Assembly (NCBI RefSeq): GCF_900215485.1
Contig: NZ_OCMZ01000002.1
Location: 310,001 to 374,000 of the forward strand
DNA: 64,000 nt
Direction: 5' to 3'
Source: Nitrosovibrio sp. Nv4
Lineage (GTDB): Bacteria; Pseudomonadota; Gammaproteobacteria; Burkholderiales; Nitrosomonadaceae
Part shown: piece after piece, positions 36,598-45,222 of the stretch
How the letters are laid out: every line of letters starts with the position of its first letter
Position numbering within the stretch: position 1 is the stretch's first letter
Position numbers and translations under genes: made by a program
Notes under the pieces: generated by a model
Told to the model about the DNA's origin: nothing
The model's database searches: none
The model's input: the letters and a program-made list of their open reading frames with translations, nothing else

Positions 36598-37956
36598 GTG
36601 CAAAGTAGCTCTCCTTCCTTTCGTGTCGATCCGGTAGTAGCCTACAATCCAGCCTCTCCAAAGGGGGAATCAAAGGTTAATAATTCATTCGTGAAAAGAT
36701 ATATCAAATCCATTGTCCGCAGAGCTGCAAAATATGCAGGTAACGGTTGTGCCCTCCAACAAACCACTTGGGGAGGTTACACACGTGATGCCTTGCGGTT
36801 AGCAAACAAGATTGACTGTTTACCTGAACAATTGCTAAAGCCACAGCAACATCCCGAGCGTGTTGCAGTCCACGTTAAAGATCGTATCTGTAATTGGTAT
36901 CTTCCGCGGTTTGCTAATCCGTTCTATGGCGGAATAATGACGATACTTCGCCTAGCAGATTACTTGCAACGTTGTCACGGGATCAAACAGCGCATCCTGA
37001 TTTGTGGAAACTCAGAATCTGATGAGGTCAGTGCAAACATCATCCGCGCTTTTCCAGCATTGTCAAAAGCAGAGGTAATAATTCTCAATACCGGCAAATC
37101 ACTTATTGAGATACCACCTGCTGATTACTCCGTTGCAACGCTCTGGTCCACTGCGTACGTGCTCCTAGGTGTGGAAAACACTGGGTACAAGTTTTATATG
37201 ATCCAAGATTTTGAACCCGCATTCTATCCAGCAGGTAGCACCTATGCACAAGCGGAACTCAGCTACTATTTTGGTTTTTACGGTATAGCCAATACCCAAT
37301 CTCTTAAAGAAATTTACGAGCGAGACTACGGGGGTTGCGCCGTCTTGCTTCGGCCGAGTATCGACAAGACGGTGTTTTATCCAAGTAGTGAGGAAAAAGC
37401 GGCGGTACCCAAGAGGCTGTTCTATTACGGGCGACCCGGAACTCCTCGAAATGGCTTCGAATTAGCGGCTGTAGCCTTACGGCGGCTCAAGCAACAATAC
37501 GGTAATTCGATTGACATCATATGCGCTGGAGCTCGCTGGAATCCCGCAGACTATAATCTGAACGGTGTTGTCAGAAGCTTAGGGATGCTGCCCTACCCTG
37601 CAACTGGTGATCTTTATCGAAGTTGTCATTTGGGGCTTGTCATGATGATGACCAAACACCCTTCTTATCTGCCGTTTGAATTGATGGCCAGCGGTGCGAT
37701 CGTGGTGACCAATTTCAATCAGGCAAATACCTGGTTGCTGAAGGATGGCGAAAATTGCCTGATCTCAGCCCCGAGTGCTTCCTGTCTAGCAGTGAGGCTG
37801 TCTTATGGACTTGACCACTACGACGAATTGGCCTCCCTTCGTCAGCGTGCAGCTAATCAAATTTTAGCTGACGCAGGCGACTGGGATACCAGCCTCGGCG
37901 AGGTTGCAAAGTTCATATTAGAGCCGCCGCCTTTTATTAGCAGTAATCCTTTTTAA
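36598..37956 (+). CDS. WsaF-like glycosyltransferase
   Basis: 452 residues resembling WsaF-type rhamnosyltransferases: a middle region with ANPFYGGIMTILRLADYLQR, YKFYMIQDFEPAFYPAGSTY, and a C-terminal sugar-nucleotide site with LFYYGRPGTPRNGFELAAVA, LGLVMMMTKHPSYLPFELMA and TNFNQANTWLLKDGENCLIS. GTG start at 36598 with poor ribosome site; an internal GTG near 36690 is possible. Higher GC than the two preceding genes, so the island is mosaic. Confidence 0.85.
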   Translation: MQSSSPSFRVDPVVAYNPASPKGESKVNNSFVKRYIKSIVRRAAKYAGNGCALQQTTWGGYTRDALRLANKIDCLPEQLLKPQQHPERVAVHVKDRICNWYLPRFANPFYGGIMTILRLADYLQRCHGIKQRILICGNSESDEVSANIIRAFPALSKAEVIILNTGKSLIEIPPADYSVATLWSTAYVLLGVENTGYKFYMIQDFEPAFYPAGSTYAQAELSYYFGFYGIANTQSLKEIYERDYGGCAVLLRPSIDKTVFYPSSEEKAAVPKRLFYYGRPGTPRNGFELAAVALRRLKQQYGNSIDIICAGARWNPADYNLNGVVRSLGMLPYPATGDLYRSCHLGLVMMMTKHPSYLPFELMASGAIVVTNFNQANTWLLKDGENCLISAPSASCLAVRLSYGLDHYDELASLRQRAANQILADAGDWDTSLGEVAKFILEPPPFISSNPF

Positions 37957-38162
37957 TTTTCCCCCACCGGTGCTTTAGCCAGTCAGCTTTAGCTGCAACG
38001 ATATGCTGCACGGGGTGGAGGTGCGACATGGATCACAGATATGGCAATCATAAATCCCGCTAGGTGGATGATCGTATCTCGGACAGGTATCTTTGTGCCA
38101 GTTTCTGACCTTCGCTGATCACGCGTAAATGCGTAGTGTCGCGTCGCAAGCGGCAACTTTCC

Positions 38163-39719
38163 TCATTGGACGGTCCTCTTGATCGTGTATATTTGATAGG
38201 CTGGGTCGGGCGAATCCGGCAACAACTCGAAGTTATCCGAAATGTACTGATGGATTAGAGCGCGTGTATTGCGGAAACGCAGTTCCTCCCGCCCATCAAG
38301 GGGAAAATCGAATATCAGGATAAAACCGGGGTTAGCGGCCTTTATGCGTTCGATTTCCAGCTGTTGAAAACTTTCACTTCGAGGGAACAGGGCATATATT
38401 TCCCGCATAGGGGACTTTCTCTCCAGTAGCGGATAAGCACCAGGCCAGAAAGGCGCGGCGATAAAACTTTGGCCATTCGGCGCATATTGAGCAGCCAGCT
38501 TCCGCAGTAGAGCGATCTCACTCGCTGTGCCAGCATCGATGCTCAGCTCGCTACCGGAGATTTCGATATTCATGCATTGCTTGCTAGCACGACATTGCCA
38601 GCCGGGATGAAAATGCATCATCACCCACAAGCTGGCTCCACATAGCATGAGCGCCAAGGGCCACTTAATCCTCGCCGGTTGTGTGGCCAGCAGCACTAGG
38701 CAACCAACTAATAACGGAAAAATACTTTTAGCAAGGTGACTTACATCGGCACGGGAATAAGCATAGTGCGCATAGGGCAGCGCCAGGAATGCAGCTGCAA
38801 CTAGCGTAGGTGGGACGGCCCTCTTGTGGAATTTCTGCCGGGTAGCCCATGAGATAGCAAGTACGCCGAAAACGACCATAGCAATGAAAAACAGGCCGAC
38901 CAGCACTCCACGAATCGCCTTGCCAACGGATACTGAGTCGAACGCCACACGCCAAGGCCAAGGAACTGGCAGAGTAAGATTAGTTGTCTTGATTTCAAGG
39001 AAAAAGAGCAGGCTTTTCCAGAAGGCGGTGGCAAAATCCGGCACCAGCAAAATCATAAGAAGCATGGGCGCAAAACCAGCCGTTACGCCTATTGCCCACA
39101 GTGTAACTCCCTTGATAAATCCAGGCTCATCCACTCGTTTGATAGTCAGCCAGACCATAACCCCGAGGCTGCCTAAAACACCGTACACACCATGGTTACG
39201 GCCAAAAACGGCCACCAGACCTACACATAGACCAGTGAGAAAGTAACGCCTGCTTGTGGGATGCTGCACGAGGAAAGCCAATACTCCGATCAGCAGAATA
39301 GACAAGGAGATATCGAACAGTTTGTGGCGCGGATACATCCACGCCACCAATGTGATGGCTGAAAGAAATAAATAAGGAAAATTTGCGGTTCTTACACTTC
39401 GAGCGATTAACAGTAGAGCGACGAATAACCCCATCACCTGAAAAACCGCTACAGCACCCCTCAGGGCCACGATGCCATTGTCCCCCCACAAGCTCATGAG
39501 AGCTGCAGACCAGTAGTACCGGCCGGGGTCGTAGGACATGAAATCGCGGATGGGCACCTCACCCAGCATCACACGTTGAGCACCGTACCAAAGAAAACCC
39601 TCATCCCACAGCGAAAACCCTTTATGCCCCTGCCAAAGAAAAAGTGCGAATACGACAAAGCTGGCAAAAGCCAGTATTTGAAAAGCCAGTAGCTTATTTT
39701 CTTGAGGCTTGTTATACAT
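38163..39719 (-). CDS. Multispanning GT-C-like membrane glycosyltransferase
   Basis: 518 residues from MYNKPQENKLLAFQILAFAS (an upstream extension to 39782 is possible). About eleven transmembrane helices with a large N-terminal periplasmic loop containing GFSLWDEGFLWYGAQRVMLG, then IRDFMSYDPGRYYW; the DE pair and Asp are typical catalytic features of GT-C enzymes using a lipid-linked donor. The C-terminal soluble part (LLRKLAAQYAPNGQSFIAAP) is a typical extra domain. It converges with the sugar island and likely adds sugars in the periplasm. Confidence 0.8.
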   Translation of the reverse strand: MYNKPQENKLLAFQILAFASFVVFALFLWQGHKGFSLWDEGFLWYGAQRVMLGEVPIRDFMSYDPGRYYWSAALMSLWGDNGIVALRGAVAVFQVMGLFVALLLIARSVRTANFPYLFLSAITLVAWMYPRHKLFDISLSILLIGVLAFLVQHPTSRRYFLTGLCVGLVAVFGRNHGVYGVLGSLGVMVWLTIKRVDEPGFIKGVTLWAIGVTAGFAPMLLMILLVPDFATAFWKSLLFFLEIKTTNLTLPVPWPWRVAFDSVSVGKAIRGVLVGLFFIAMVVFGVLAISWATRQKFHKRAVPPTLVAAAFLALPYAHYAYSRADVSHLAKSIFPLLVGCLVLLATQPARIKWPLALMLCGASLWVMMHFHPGWQCRASKQCMNIEISGSELSIDAGTASEIALLRKLAAQYAPNGQSFIAAPFWPGAYPLLERKSPMREIYALFPRSESFQQLEIERIKAANPGFILIFDFPLDGREELRFRNTRALIHQYISDNFELLPDSPDPAYQIYTIKRTVQ

Positions 39720-39782
39720 CTTGATTATTGTAGTAATGGTACCTGCCGCACTCCACAGCAAACTGCTTGTTTCTTCATGCAA

Positions 39783-40283
39783 AACTCCTTTCTCTAAAGG
39801 TAAGTTTTGCCAAAAACTGACATTGTCGCTAGCTACAATTTTGTGGAGCCGGTCAGCATCTTGGCGGGAGAGATGATCAAAAAGTATTTAGAGCACCGTT
39901 TTGAGCCGAATAGAAAGAACGATATTTCAAAATGGAACCAGATTAAGATGTGTGTTCAGGCAATACACTATCGGACTTAGTCCGCAAAGCTGACCCACCG
40001 GCTTTTAACCGGTGGCTCTTGAGTCAATGCCGTTCCAAAGTCGCTGATACTTCACTTCCAAGAGATGCGATAAAGCTCCTGACTGGCGGAGAGTGAGATA
40101 CGGGATATAGATACACAAGCACCGCGATTGTATTTGGCTCTTTGCTATTCTGTCCTAGCCATTATGGATGACAAAGAGCAATATATTCATCTAAAACATT
40201 CAATCTACGCTTGTCGCCTACAGGGCTGACCATTACAGAACGACCTTTGTGTGCTTTATCTGGAAGAATTTAATTACATACCT
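39783..40283. other. Intergenic region at the left edge of the prophage
   Basis: About 500 nt with no gene called. It holds the hairpin at 39995-40015 and a second short palindrome CGGACT-T-AGTCCG at 39972-39984. Prophage attachment site would be expected near here, but no direct repeat with the right side was found. Confidence 0.4.
39995..40015. repeat. Perfect hairpin, possible relic of a transposon end
   Basis: CCACCGG (39995-40001) with CCGGTGG (40009-40015) and a 7-nt loop; followed by GCTCTTGAGTCAA. No T-run, so not a clear terminator. The shape resembles the subterminal hairpins of IS200/IS605-type elements, but no transposase is present, so origin is unproved. Confidence 0.35.
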
Positions 40284-41033
40284 TTATTTGAGAAAATTCT
40301 CTGGGAAAAACCTAGCTCCGAATTCCTTGAGGTCGATATCTTTTTCCCTTCCATCCTCAAACCTAAATTTCCATATATTCTGCTGCTGATCATTAGGCTT
40401 CATTTGCACCGGATCATCGACCAGGTTCATGCCTCCTTTCCTCAGAATTTCTCTCGCTCCTTTCGCATTCCCCGTTAACAGGAAATGCAGGGCATCAGGG
40501 AGTCGTTTTTTCCTTGCCGCGTAGACCTGGTTCATCCATGGCGCCATCTCCTCAAGGAGGCCATATTTCTTGTAGATACTGGCCATACGCGTAAGCTCAT
40601 CGGGTTTTTCAAGGAGATTGCCAGTTAACATACGTTTGCCGATCATCTCATCGGATGATGTGGCCGGGTGCGCTACCGGCTGGTTCAGGCTGGAAAGACC
40701 AGCAGCTCTTGTGTCCACAACTGCCGGGGCGTGCACGGAGATGTCATTTAGCCCAGGCGTCGGCTGAGCAGACTGTACTTGCCGGTCACGCTGCCCGGTA
40801 TGAACCCAACTTGCAACTATTTCATCATTGGCGGCCCGTAATCGATCACGCTTCTCCTTGTTGAAATCAATCTCCTCCATTTTCGCCTGGTGAGATTCCG
40901 CGTCGCGTTCGTCGGCTTTTGCCTTCCGGTCAACATATTGCTGCCGTAAACTCATTTCCTGACCCGCACGCAGCCCTTGCGCGAGCCCTCCCGCAAATGC
41001 GCCAAGTCCAACAAGTCCGTTAGCCATGCTCAA
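40284..41033 (-). CDS. Phage internal/ejection-type protein, last late gene
   Basis: 249 residues, N-terminus GLVGLGAFAGGLAQGLRAGQ followed by a charged helix (YVDRKAKADERDAESHQAKM), a shape seen in podovirus internal virion (ejection) proteins. Central Ala/Pro linker and a helical C-terminus. Overlaps the preceding gene by 14 nt. In related phages a much larger internal protein usually follows; here the phage stops, which suggests loss of the distal end. Confidence 0.65.
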   Translation of the reverse strand: MSMANGLVGLGAFAGGLAQGLRAGQEMSLRQQYVDRKAKADERDAESHQAKMEEIDFNKEKRDRLRAANDEIVASWVHTGQRDRQVQSAQPTPGLNDISVHAPAVVDTRAAGLSSLNQPVAHPATSSDEMIGKRMLTGNLLEKPDELTRMASIYKKYGLLEEMAPWMNQVYAARKKRLPDALHFLLTGNAKGAREILRKGGMNLVDDPVQMKPNDQQQNIWKFRFEDGREKDIDLKEFGARFFPENFLK

Positions 41034-42168
41034 TCTCCTTGTTTTCCGTATCTTTGAACTGCGACATGGCCAGACTGCCGCTGTTGATTCGATGGATAAA
41101 GTCTTCTCCCACCAGCGCCACAGCCTCCTGGTTCAGCACCGCTTCGCCATTGGATAAGCGGATTGGCTCGACCCCTTCAATGGTTGCGGAGATCGAGTCG
41201 CTTGTGCCGGTGCCAGGACCTTCTATCATGCCACCTTCCGTATAGCCCTTGCGCTTCAGGGTAGACAAGCCGCCGTTATAGCCGCCGGATTTGAATCCAT
41301 AAACACTGTAGTTTTTGATAACCCCGCCTTTCCTGAGTCCTGGCCCTTTCATATATGCCCCACCCAGTGTTCCAACGAGACTTCCCAGTCCGCTTAGTGC
41401 TTCTGCCCTGTTTTGCTGCTGTTGCTGCCAGGCGCCAAGCTGGCCCTGGTATTGATTCAGCATCATGTTGCCCGCAGCGGTATTTGCTCCGATTGCTCCA
41501 TCAAACCAGCTCTGCGCCGCATTCATCCCGGCATTGTGCAATCCCGCTTTGGTGGCGAGATTATCCGTGGCTGCGTTACCCGCGCTTAGCGCCGCCGCAT
41601 CTGTCGCTATCCCCGTGGAGGGCATGTTGCGGCCAAATTGCGCGGCGCTTTGCCGCATCGCCATGCCCTGCAGCTCAGTATCGCGCCGGGCCTTGTTCAT
41701 GGCCCCTGCTGTATCTTTGGCAAGACCCAGATTAATCTCATGGTTCAATGCCTGAAATCTGCCCGAATTAGGGTTGACGCCCATGCGCGCCATCGCGCGT
41801 TGGTTCGAGGCCAACGCGCCTTGATATCCGCGGGCAACATCGCCTACCGCTTCCGCCGCCATCCTTTCTTTGCGCTCCGTCGAGTCAAAGTCGTTTGCAT
41901 CCTTTACTAAGCGCTCTTCAATCGGCGCGAACAGGTTGCGGTAAACCTGCCACTGCGATTCCGCCCTGGCGGCATTTGCGTCGCCGGATGCGATCTGCTG
42001 ATCGACGACTCTTTGAATCAGCGGGTCCTGTACGCCGGCTCGATCCTTCTCCCATTCGAGCTGCTGTTTTGCCACATCAAGCTGCTGCTGCCCGATATCA
42101 GCTTGCTGCTTCGCTGCCTGACCGATCAGCGGATCGGGTCTGGGCGGTTTCGAGCTACACATTTTCAA
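41020..42168 (-). CDS. Phage virion/internal protein with Gly-rich C-terminus
   Basis: 382 residues. N-terminal coiled coil (QAAKQQADIGQQQLDVAKQQ), Ala-rich helical core (GVNPNSGRFQALNHEINLGL), and Gly-rich tail (LGSLVGTLGGAYMKGPGLRK). Matches the composition of ejection/DNA-transfer proteins in BPP-1-like and P22-like podoviruses. Start may be the second Met (MCSSKPP). Overlaps the acetyltransferase gene by 14 nt. Confidence 0.7.
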   Translation of the reverse strand: MKMCSSKPPRPDPLIGQAAKQQADIGQQQLDVAKQQLEWEKDRAGVQDPLIQRVVDQQIASGDANAARAESQWQVYRNLFAPIEERLVKDANDFDSTERKERMAAEAVGDVARGYQGALASNQRAMARMGVNPNSGRFQALNHEINLGLAKDTAGAMNKARRDTELQGMAMRQSAAQFGRNMPSTGIATDAAALSAGNAATDNLATKAGLHNAGMNAAQSWFDGAIGANTAAGNMMLNQYQGQLGAWQQQQQNRAEALSGLGSLVGTLGGAYMKGPGLRKGGVIKNYSVYGFKSGGYNGGLSTLKRKGYTEGGMIEGPGTGTSDSISATIEGVEPIRLSNGEAVLNQEAVALVGEDFIHRINSGSLAMSQFKDTENKEIEHG

Positions 42169-42766
42169 TCTCCAATATTTTGGTTAAGCCGTTTTCAACG
42201 TGGTGGTACCCAAGCATGCGGAAGAATCGTCCGGCCTTGTTGACCGTCTTCACGGTGATATTGATTTCCCTTGCCCCGAGCTGCCGTAGGGCATATTCGA
42301 CATAGGCCACAAAGCTGGCTGCCACCCTTCCCTTCCGCGCTTGCGGCAACAGATAAAGCGTATCCTCTGTGGCAATGATGGTTTGCGTATGTGCACTTTT
42401 ATCCAGATACATAGCGCAGTTTCCTAATAAATTACCTTCACTCCTTAGGGTCAGGAGAACGTACCTGCCCGCCCGCTCATAGCGGATGAATGTATCGTAA
42501 TCGGGGTGGAACGGCAGCTCATGCCGGTGCGATTCAGTCTCATCCCAATGTGCCCGGTGCAGCGGTTTTATTTCGTCGGCAATATCCTCGATACGTTCAT
42601 GAGAAAACATGAAGTCTTCATAGTGTTCCGGCCTGATCTGCTCAATGGCGCTTGTCTGTACCAGCGGCTCGATCCGACCCGCCGCGATGCACACATCCGC
42701 CGCCAGTTCGGGCGATAAGGGCAAGCCCATGTGTCTCTTGAGTAACGTAATCAGCTCGATATTCAT
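42155..42766 (-). CDS. Phage-encoded GNAT-like acetyltransferase
   Basis: 203 residues. The C-terminal half has a GNAT-like fold: YVLLTLRSEGNLLGNCAMYL, RKGRVAASFVAYVEYALRQL and an acetyl-CoA-loop-like region, ending FFRMLGYHHVENGLTKILE. The N-terminal half is helical. Found inside the structural operon between tail and ejection genes. Substrate unknown; it may modify a virion or host protein. Confidence 0.78.
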   Translation of the reverse strand: MNIELITLLKRHMGLPLSPELAADVCIAAGRIEPLVQTSAIEQIRPEHYEDFMFSHERIEDIADEIKPLHRAHWDETESHRHELPFHPDYDTFIRYERAGRYVLLTLRSEGNLLGNCAMYLDKSAHTQTIIATEDTLYLLPQARKGRVAASFVAYVEYALRQLGAREINITVKTVNKAGRFFRMLGYHHVENGLTKILEIENV

Positions 42767-44289
42767 CAGCTATCCAGCCTCGTAATGATGGTTTCAACCG
42801 CGCTGCGAACTTCATTTGTATATGCGTAAAGTGCTTCGCACTCCACTCTGGTTGGATTGGGAGAGAAGGTCAGTGTCTGGAACCTGGGTACTGCTATTCT
42901 GTTTCCGCGTCGCCCAGTCAGTATCTCAACCATCGTTTTGAGCCATTCAGGTGTTCCGGCGGGTATGCCCGGCTTCTTGATGCGGGGTGCTGCCGCCCTG
43001 CCTGTTACTAGAAGGGTCTCAACCACAATGCCGTCGCTAATAGAGCCGGTGCCGGCTCTATTCCATTGTTTGGAGGAAGCAACGACAAGGATCTGCGTCT
43101 GTCTGATGGCGCCTGCGCCGGCGGTATTCCCCTGTGTCTGCAATCGCGGCATCAGGCCGTCGCTGCCAGTGGATATTGCGCCAGTGCCGCTCGTATTGTC
43201 CTGCGCAACACTCGTTGCCACCAAAACGAGCGTTTTCGCGATTCCTGCTGCCGAAGGCATGTTCGCCTGAGCCGCGGCAGCAACGAGCAGTATATGAGTT
43301 TGCGCTATTGCCGAGGCACTGGAGGTATTGGCTTGTCTGCCAGGGGTGCCGGCAAGAGAATGGCCAATCGCCATGGCTGCAGCACTGGATGCGTTGACCT
43401 GAGCGCAGGACGCGGTCACAAGAAGCTGTTTCTGCGCTATCTTTCCGGCGCTGCCTGTGCCAGCCTGGGCCAGGTTCGACCCCGCCAGAGCGTGGTCCTG
43501 AGTGATTCCAGACGCACTGCCGTTATTCGCCTGGGTTGAAGCCGCACTGGTCAAATCATGCTTTGGCCCAATGCGGGTCCACCATTTTTTAGCCTGGGCT
43601 TTGAACAACTGCCAGGGATTTTCACGGAATGCTCTTGCCTCAGCCTCGCCCCAGATGGCGTCGGTGTATCCAGCTACCAGTATCGACCCATTAAAATCAC
43701 GGAACGCTCCGCCAACATACCGCCCGAGGTTCAAATTCTTGTTCCCCGGTCCCCATGCCGCGGGCGCGGTGGCCCAGGTTAATCCAGTCTCTTTTCCATC
43801 AAGAAAAACCCTGCAAGTCTGCGCAGTACCACCGGATACGAAAACGATGCTGCGGTTCTTAGTGTGGAACCACGAAGAAAGACTGCCGGAACTTGGGCTA
43901 TTGGAACCAATTGAAACCCTTAGATCAGGATAAATCTCATATGCGGAAACATTTGGAGAAGATGCGCCGAAGAGGACATGGCCATTGATATCAGCAGCGC
44001 CTACCGTCGGACACCACGCAAAGAAGGTGCCGATATTACTGGTCAGCTCCGGGTAGCCATTACAGGCATAAAAGTCGTCTTCCCCATCGAATGAGAATAC
44101 CTTGCCATTCTGCCCCGTTGCAATTGCAGCGTTTCCACCTGGCGCCCAACTACGGCCGGTTACCAGATCGACGGGCCCAACACCAGGGTTGAACAGTACG
44201 CGTACACTTTTGGCGAGTCCGGCATAATCTATCTGTACCGCATGTTGAGGTTGCGTTACAGGCGGGCCTGGACGTATGACTAGGGACAT
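42766..44289 (-). CDS. LamG-like tail/decoration protein with 22-residue repeats
   Basis: 507 residues. N-terminal concanavalin/LamG-type beta-sandwich (IGTFFAWCPTVGAADINGHV; FNGSILVAGYTDAIWGEAEA), then eight tandem repeats of about 22 residues (residues 246-420) with consensus QxNxxSAxxIxxxxxLxxxxx, and a C-terminal helical region. Probably a virion-surface carbohydrate-binding protein; the repeats form a spacer. The start overlaps by one base with the acetyltransferase gene. Confidence 0.75.
   Translation of the reverse strand: MSLVIRPGPPVTQPQHAVQIDYAGLAKSVRVLFNPGVGPVDLVTGRSWAPGGNAAIATGQNGKVFSFDGEDDFYACNGYPELTSNIGTFFAWCPTVGAADINGHVLFGASSPNVSAYEIYPDLRVSIGSNSPSSGSLSSWFHTKNRSIVFVSGGTAQTCRVFLDGKETGLTWATAPAAWGPGNKNLNLGRYVGGAFRDFNGSILVAGYTDAIWGEAEARAFRENPWQLFKAQAKKWWTRIGPKHDLTSAASTQANNGSASGITQDHALAGSNLAQAGTGSAGKIAQKQLLVTASCAQVNASSAAAMAIGHSLAGTPGRQANTSSASAIAQTHILLVAAAAQANMPSAAGIAKTLVLVATSVAQDNTSGTGAISTGSDGLMPRLQTQGNTAGAGAIRQTQILVVASSKQWNRAGTGSISDGIVVETLLVTGRAAAPRIKKPGIPAGTPEWLKTMVEILTGRRGNRIAVPRFQTLTFSPNPTRVECEALYAYTNEVRSAVETIITRLDS
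43000..43554 (-). repeat. Coding tandem repeats (about 66-nt units, eight copies)
   Basis: Encodes repeats anchored by Gln at residues 253, 275, 297, 319, 341, 363, 386 and 408 of the LamG-like protein; spacing is exactly 22 except one 23. Units diverge at the nucleotide level, so they are old or under diversifying change. Confidence 0.75.
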
Positions 44290-44295
44290 TTGATG

Positions 44296-44733
44296 CTACG
44301 CGGAAAGGCCGCTGATGCCTGCCATATAGACGTTTCCGCTGGCAAGCGGCACACCCGCGTCATTCTTGACAACCAGCTTGAGATAACGGGCTACGGCCAA
44401 GCCTTGCAAACTGAAGAATTTTCTGTGAATGCTCGTATCATTGCACGGCAATGTGCCGATCCAATGTAGATCAGCCTCGTTGACGGTATCTGTGCCACTT
44501 TCAGGGCCACTGCTGAAATTGACATTATCAAGTGACAGCTTTGCGAAGAGGACAACCTGTTTGTTGCCGACGGGAGCGCCGTTGGGATCGCATTCCACTT
44601 CGATGGTCACGTCCAGGGGGATAGCGGAGCCCAGGTCAATTACGGATGAGGCGGCGTAGGCAGCGCTTGCCAGAGTACCCATATTGAGTACAGATTGGCT
44701 ACGCGCATTCTGCGTTTGTGTAAAGGTTGCCAT
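44296..44733 (-). CDS. Phage virion-associated hypothetical protein
   Basis: 145 residues, beta-rich (IDLGSAIPLDVTIEVECDPN; KQVVLFAKLSLDNVNFSSGP), no membrane or signal features. Lies between a small phage gene and the LamG-like gene with a 6-nt gap. Likely a structural or tail-associated protein. Confidence 0.7.
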   Translation of the reverse strand: MATFTQTQNARSQSVLNMGTLASAAYAASSVIDLGSAIPLDVTIEVECDPNGAPVGNKQVVLFAKLSLDNVNFSSGPESGTDTVNEADLHWIGTLPCNDTSIHRKFFSLQGLAVARYLKLVVKNDAGVPLASGNVYMAGISGLSA

Positions 44734-44769
44734 GATTCTTTCCTCTGAGTTTCGTTAGTAAAACCCAGC

Positions 44770-45153
44770 TCAAGCTGGCTGCGAGCTCGTGTAAGTCAGG
44801 GCCGGGAAGCTGACCGTGTTGCCGCTTGTCACCACCTGATCGCTGGTCTCATCCGTAACCAGAAGAACTTTGGAGATGTTATCCGTGAAGGCAATGTGCA
44901 GATCTGGCGTGACGCCGGAGTTTGCTGAAGCTGTGCCGCTTTTGGCGGCAACGGACAACACCCGGGCAGCGCCATCCGCGCCGGATAGCGTGTAATCGTC
45001 GGGGGCGACGGCGACGGTACAGATTGCATTGCTGACGACTGTCGTGTAGCTGTCCGCCGCTGTATAAGCCTTGAGCAGCAACATGCGGATTCCATTGTTC
45101 CTGATCACGTTCAGGCCGCCATCCAGAACATCCGCGTGAGCATATTTCGCCAA
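44770..45153 (-). CDS. Phage small structural-type protein
   Basis: 127 residues, beta-rich, begins MAKYAHADVLDGGLNVIRNN and continues AVAPDDYTLSGADGAARVLS. Resembles small decoration or tail-associated proteins found next to stabilisation genes in podoviruses. Follows a terminator, so it may be transcribed at a lower level or from its own promoter. Confidence 0.7.
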   Translation of the reverse strand: MAKYAHADVLDGGLNVIRNNGIRMLLLKAYTAADSYTTVVSNAICTVAVAPDDYTLSGADGAARVLSVAAKSGTASANSGVTPDLHIAFTDNISKVLLVTDETSDQVVTSGNTVSFPALTYTSSQPA

Positions 45154-45178
45154 TTCAACTCTCCTTTTCTATAGTCGT

Positions 45179-45203
45179 AAAAAAAGCCGCGTAACAGCGG
45201 CTT
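45179..45203 (-). terminator. Intrinsic terminator after the stabilisation gene
   Basis: Stem AAGCCGC/GCGGCTT with a 6-nt loop, followed on the minus strand by a T-run of about seven bases. It lies 20 nt downstream of the 678-residue protein gene. Confidence 0.8.
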
Positions 45204-45222
45204 GTTTGCAAATCAATGCTCG

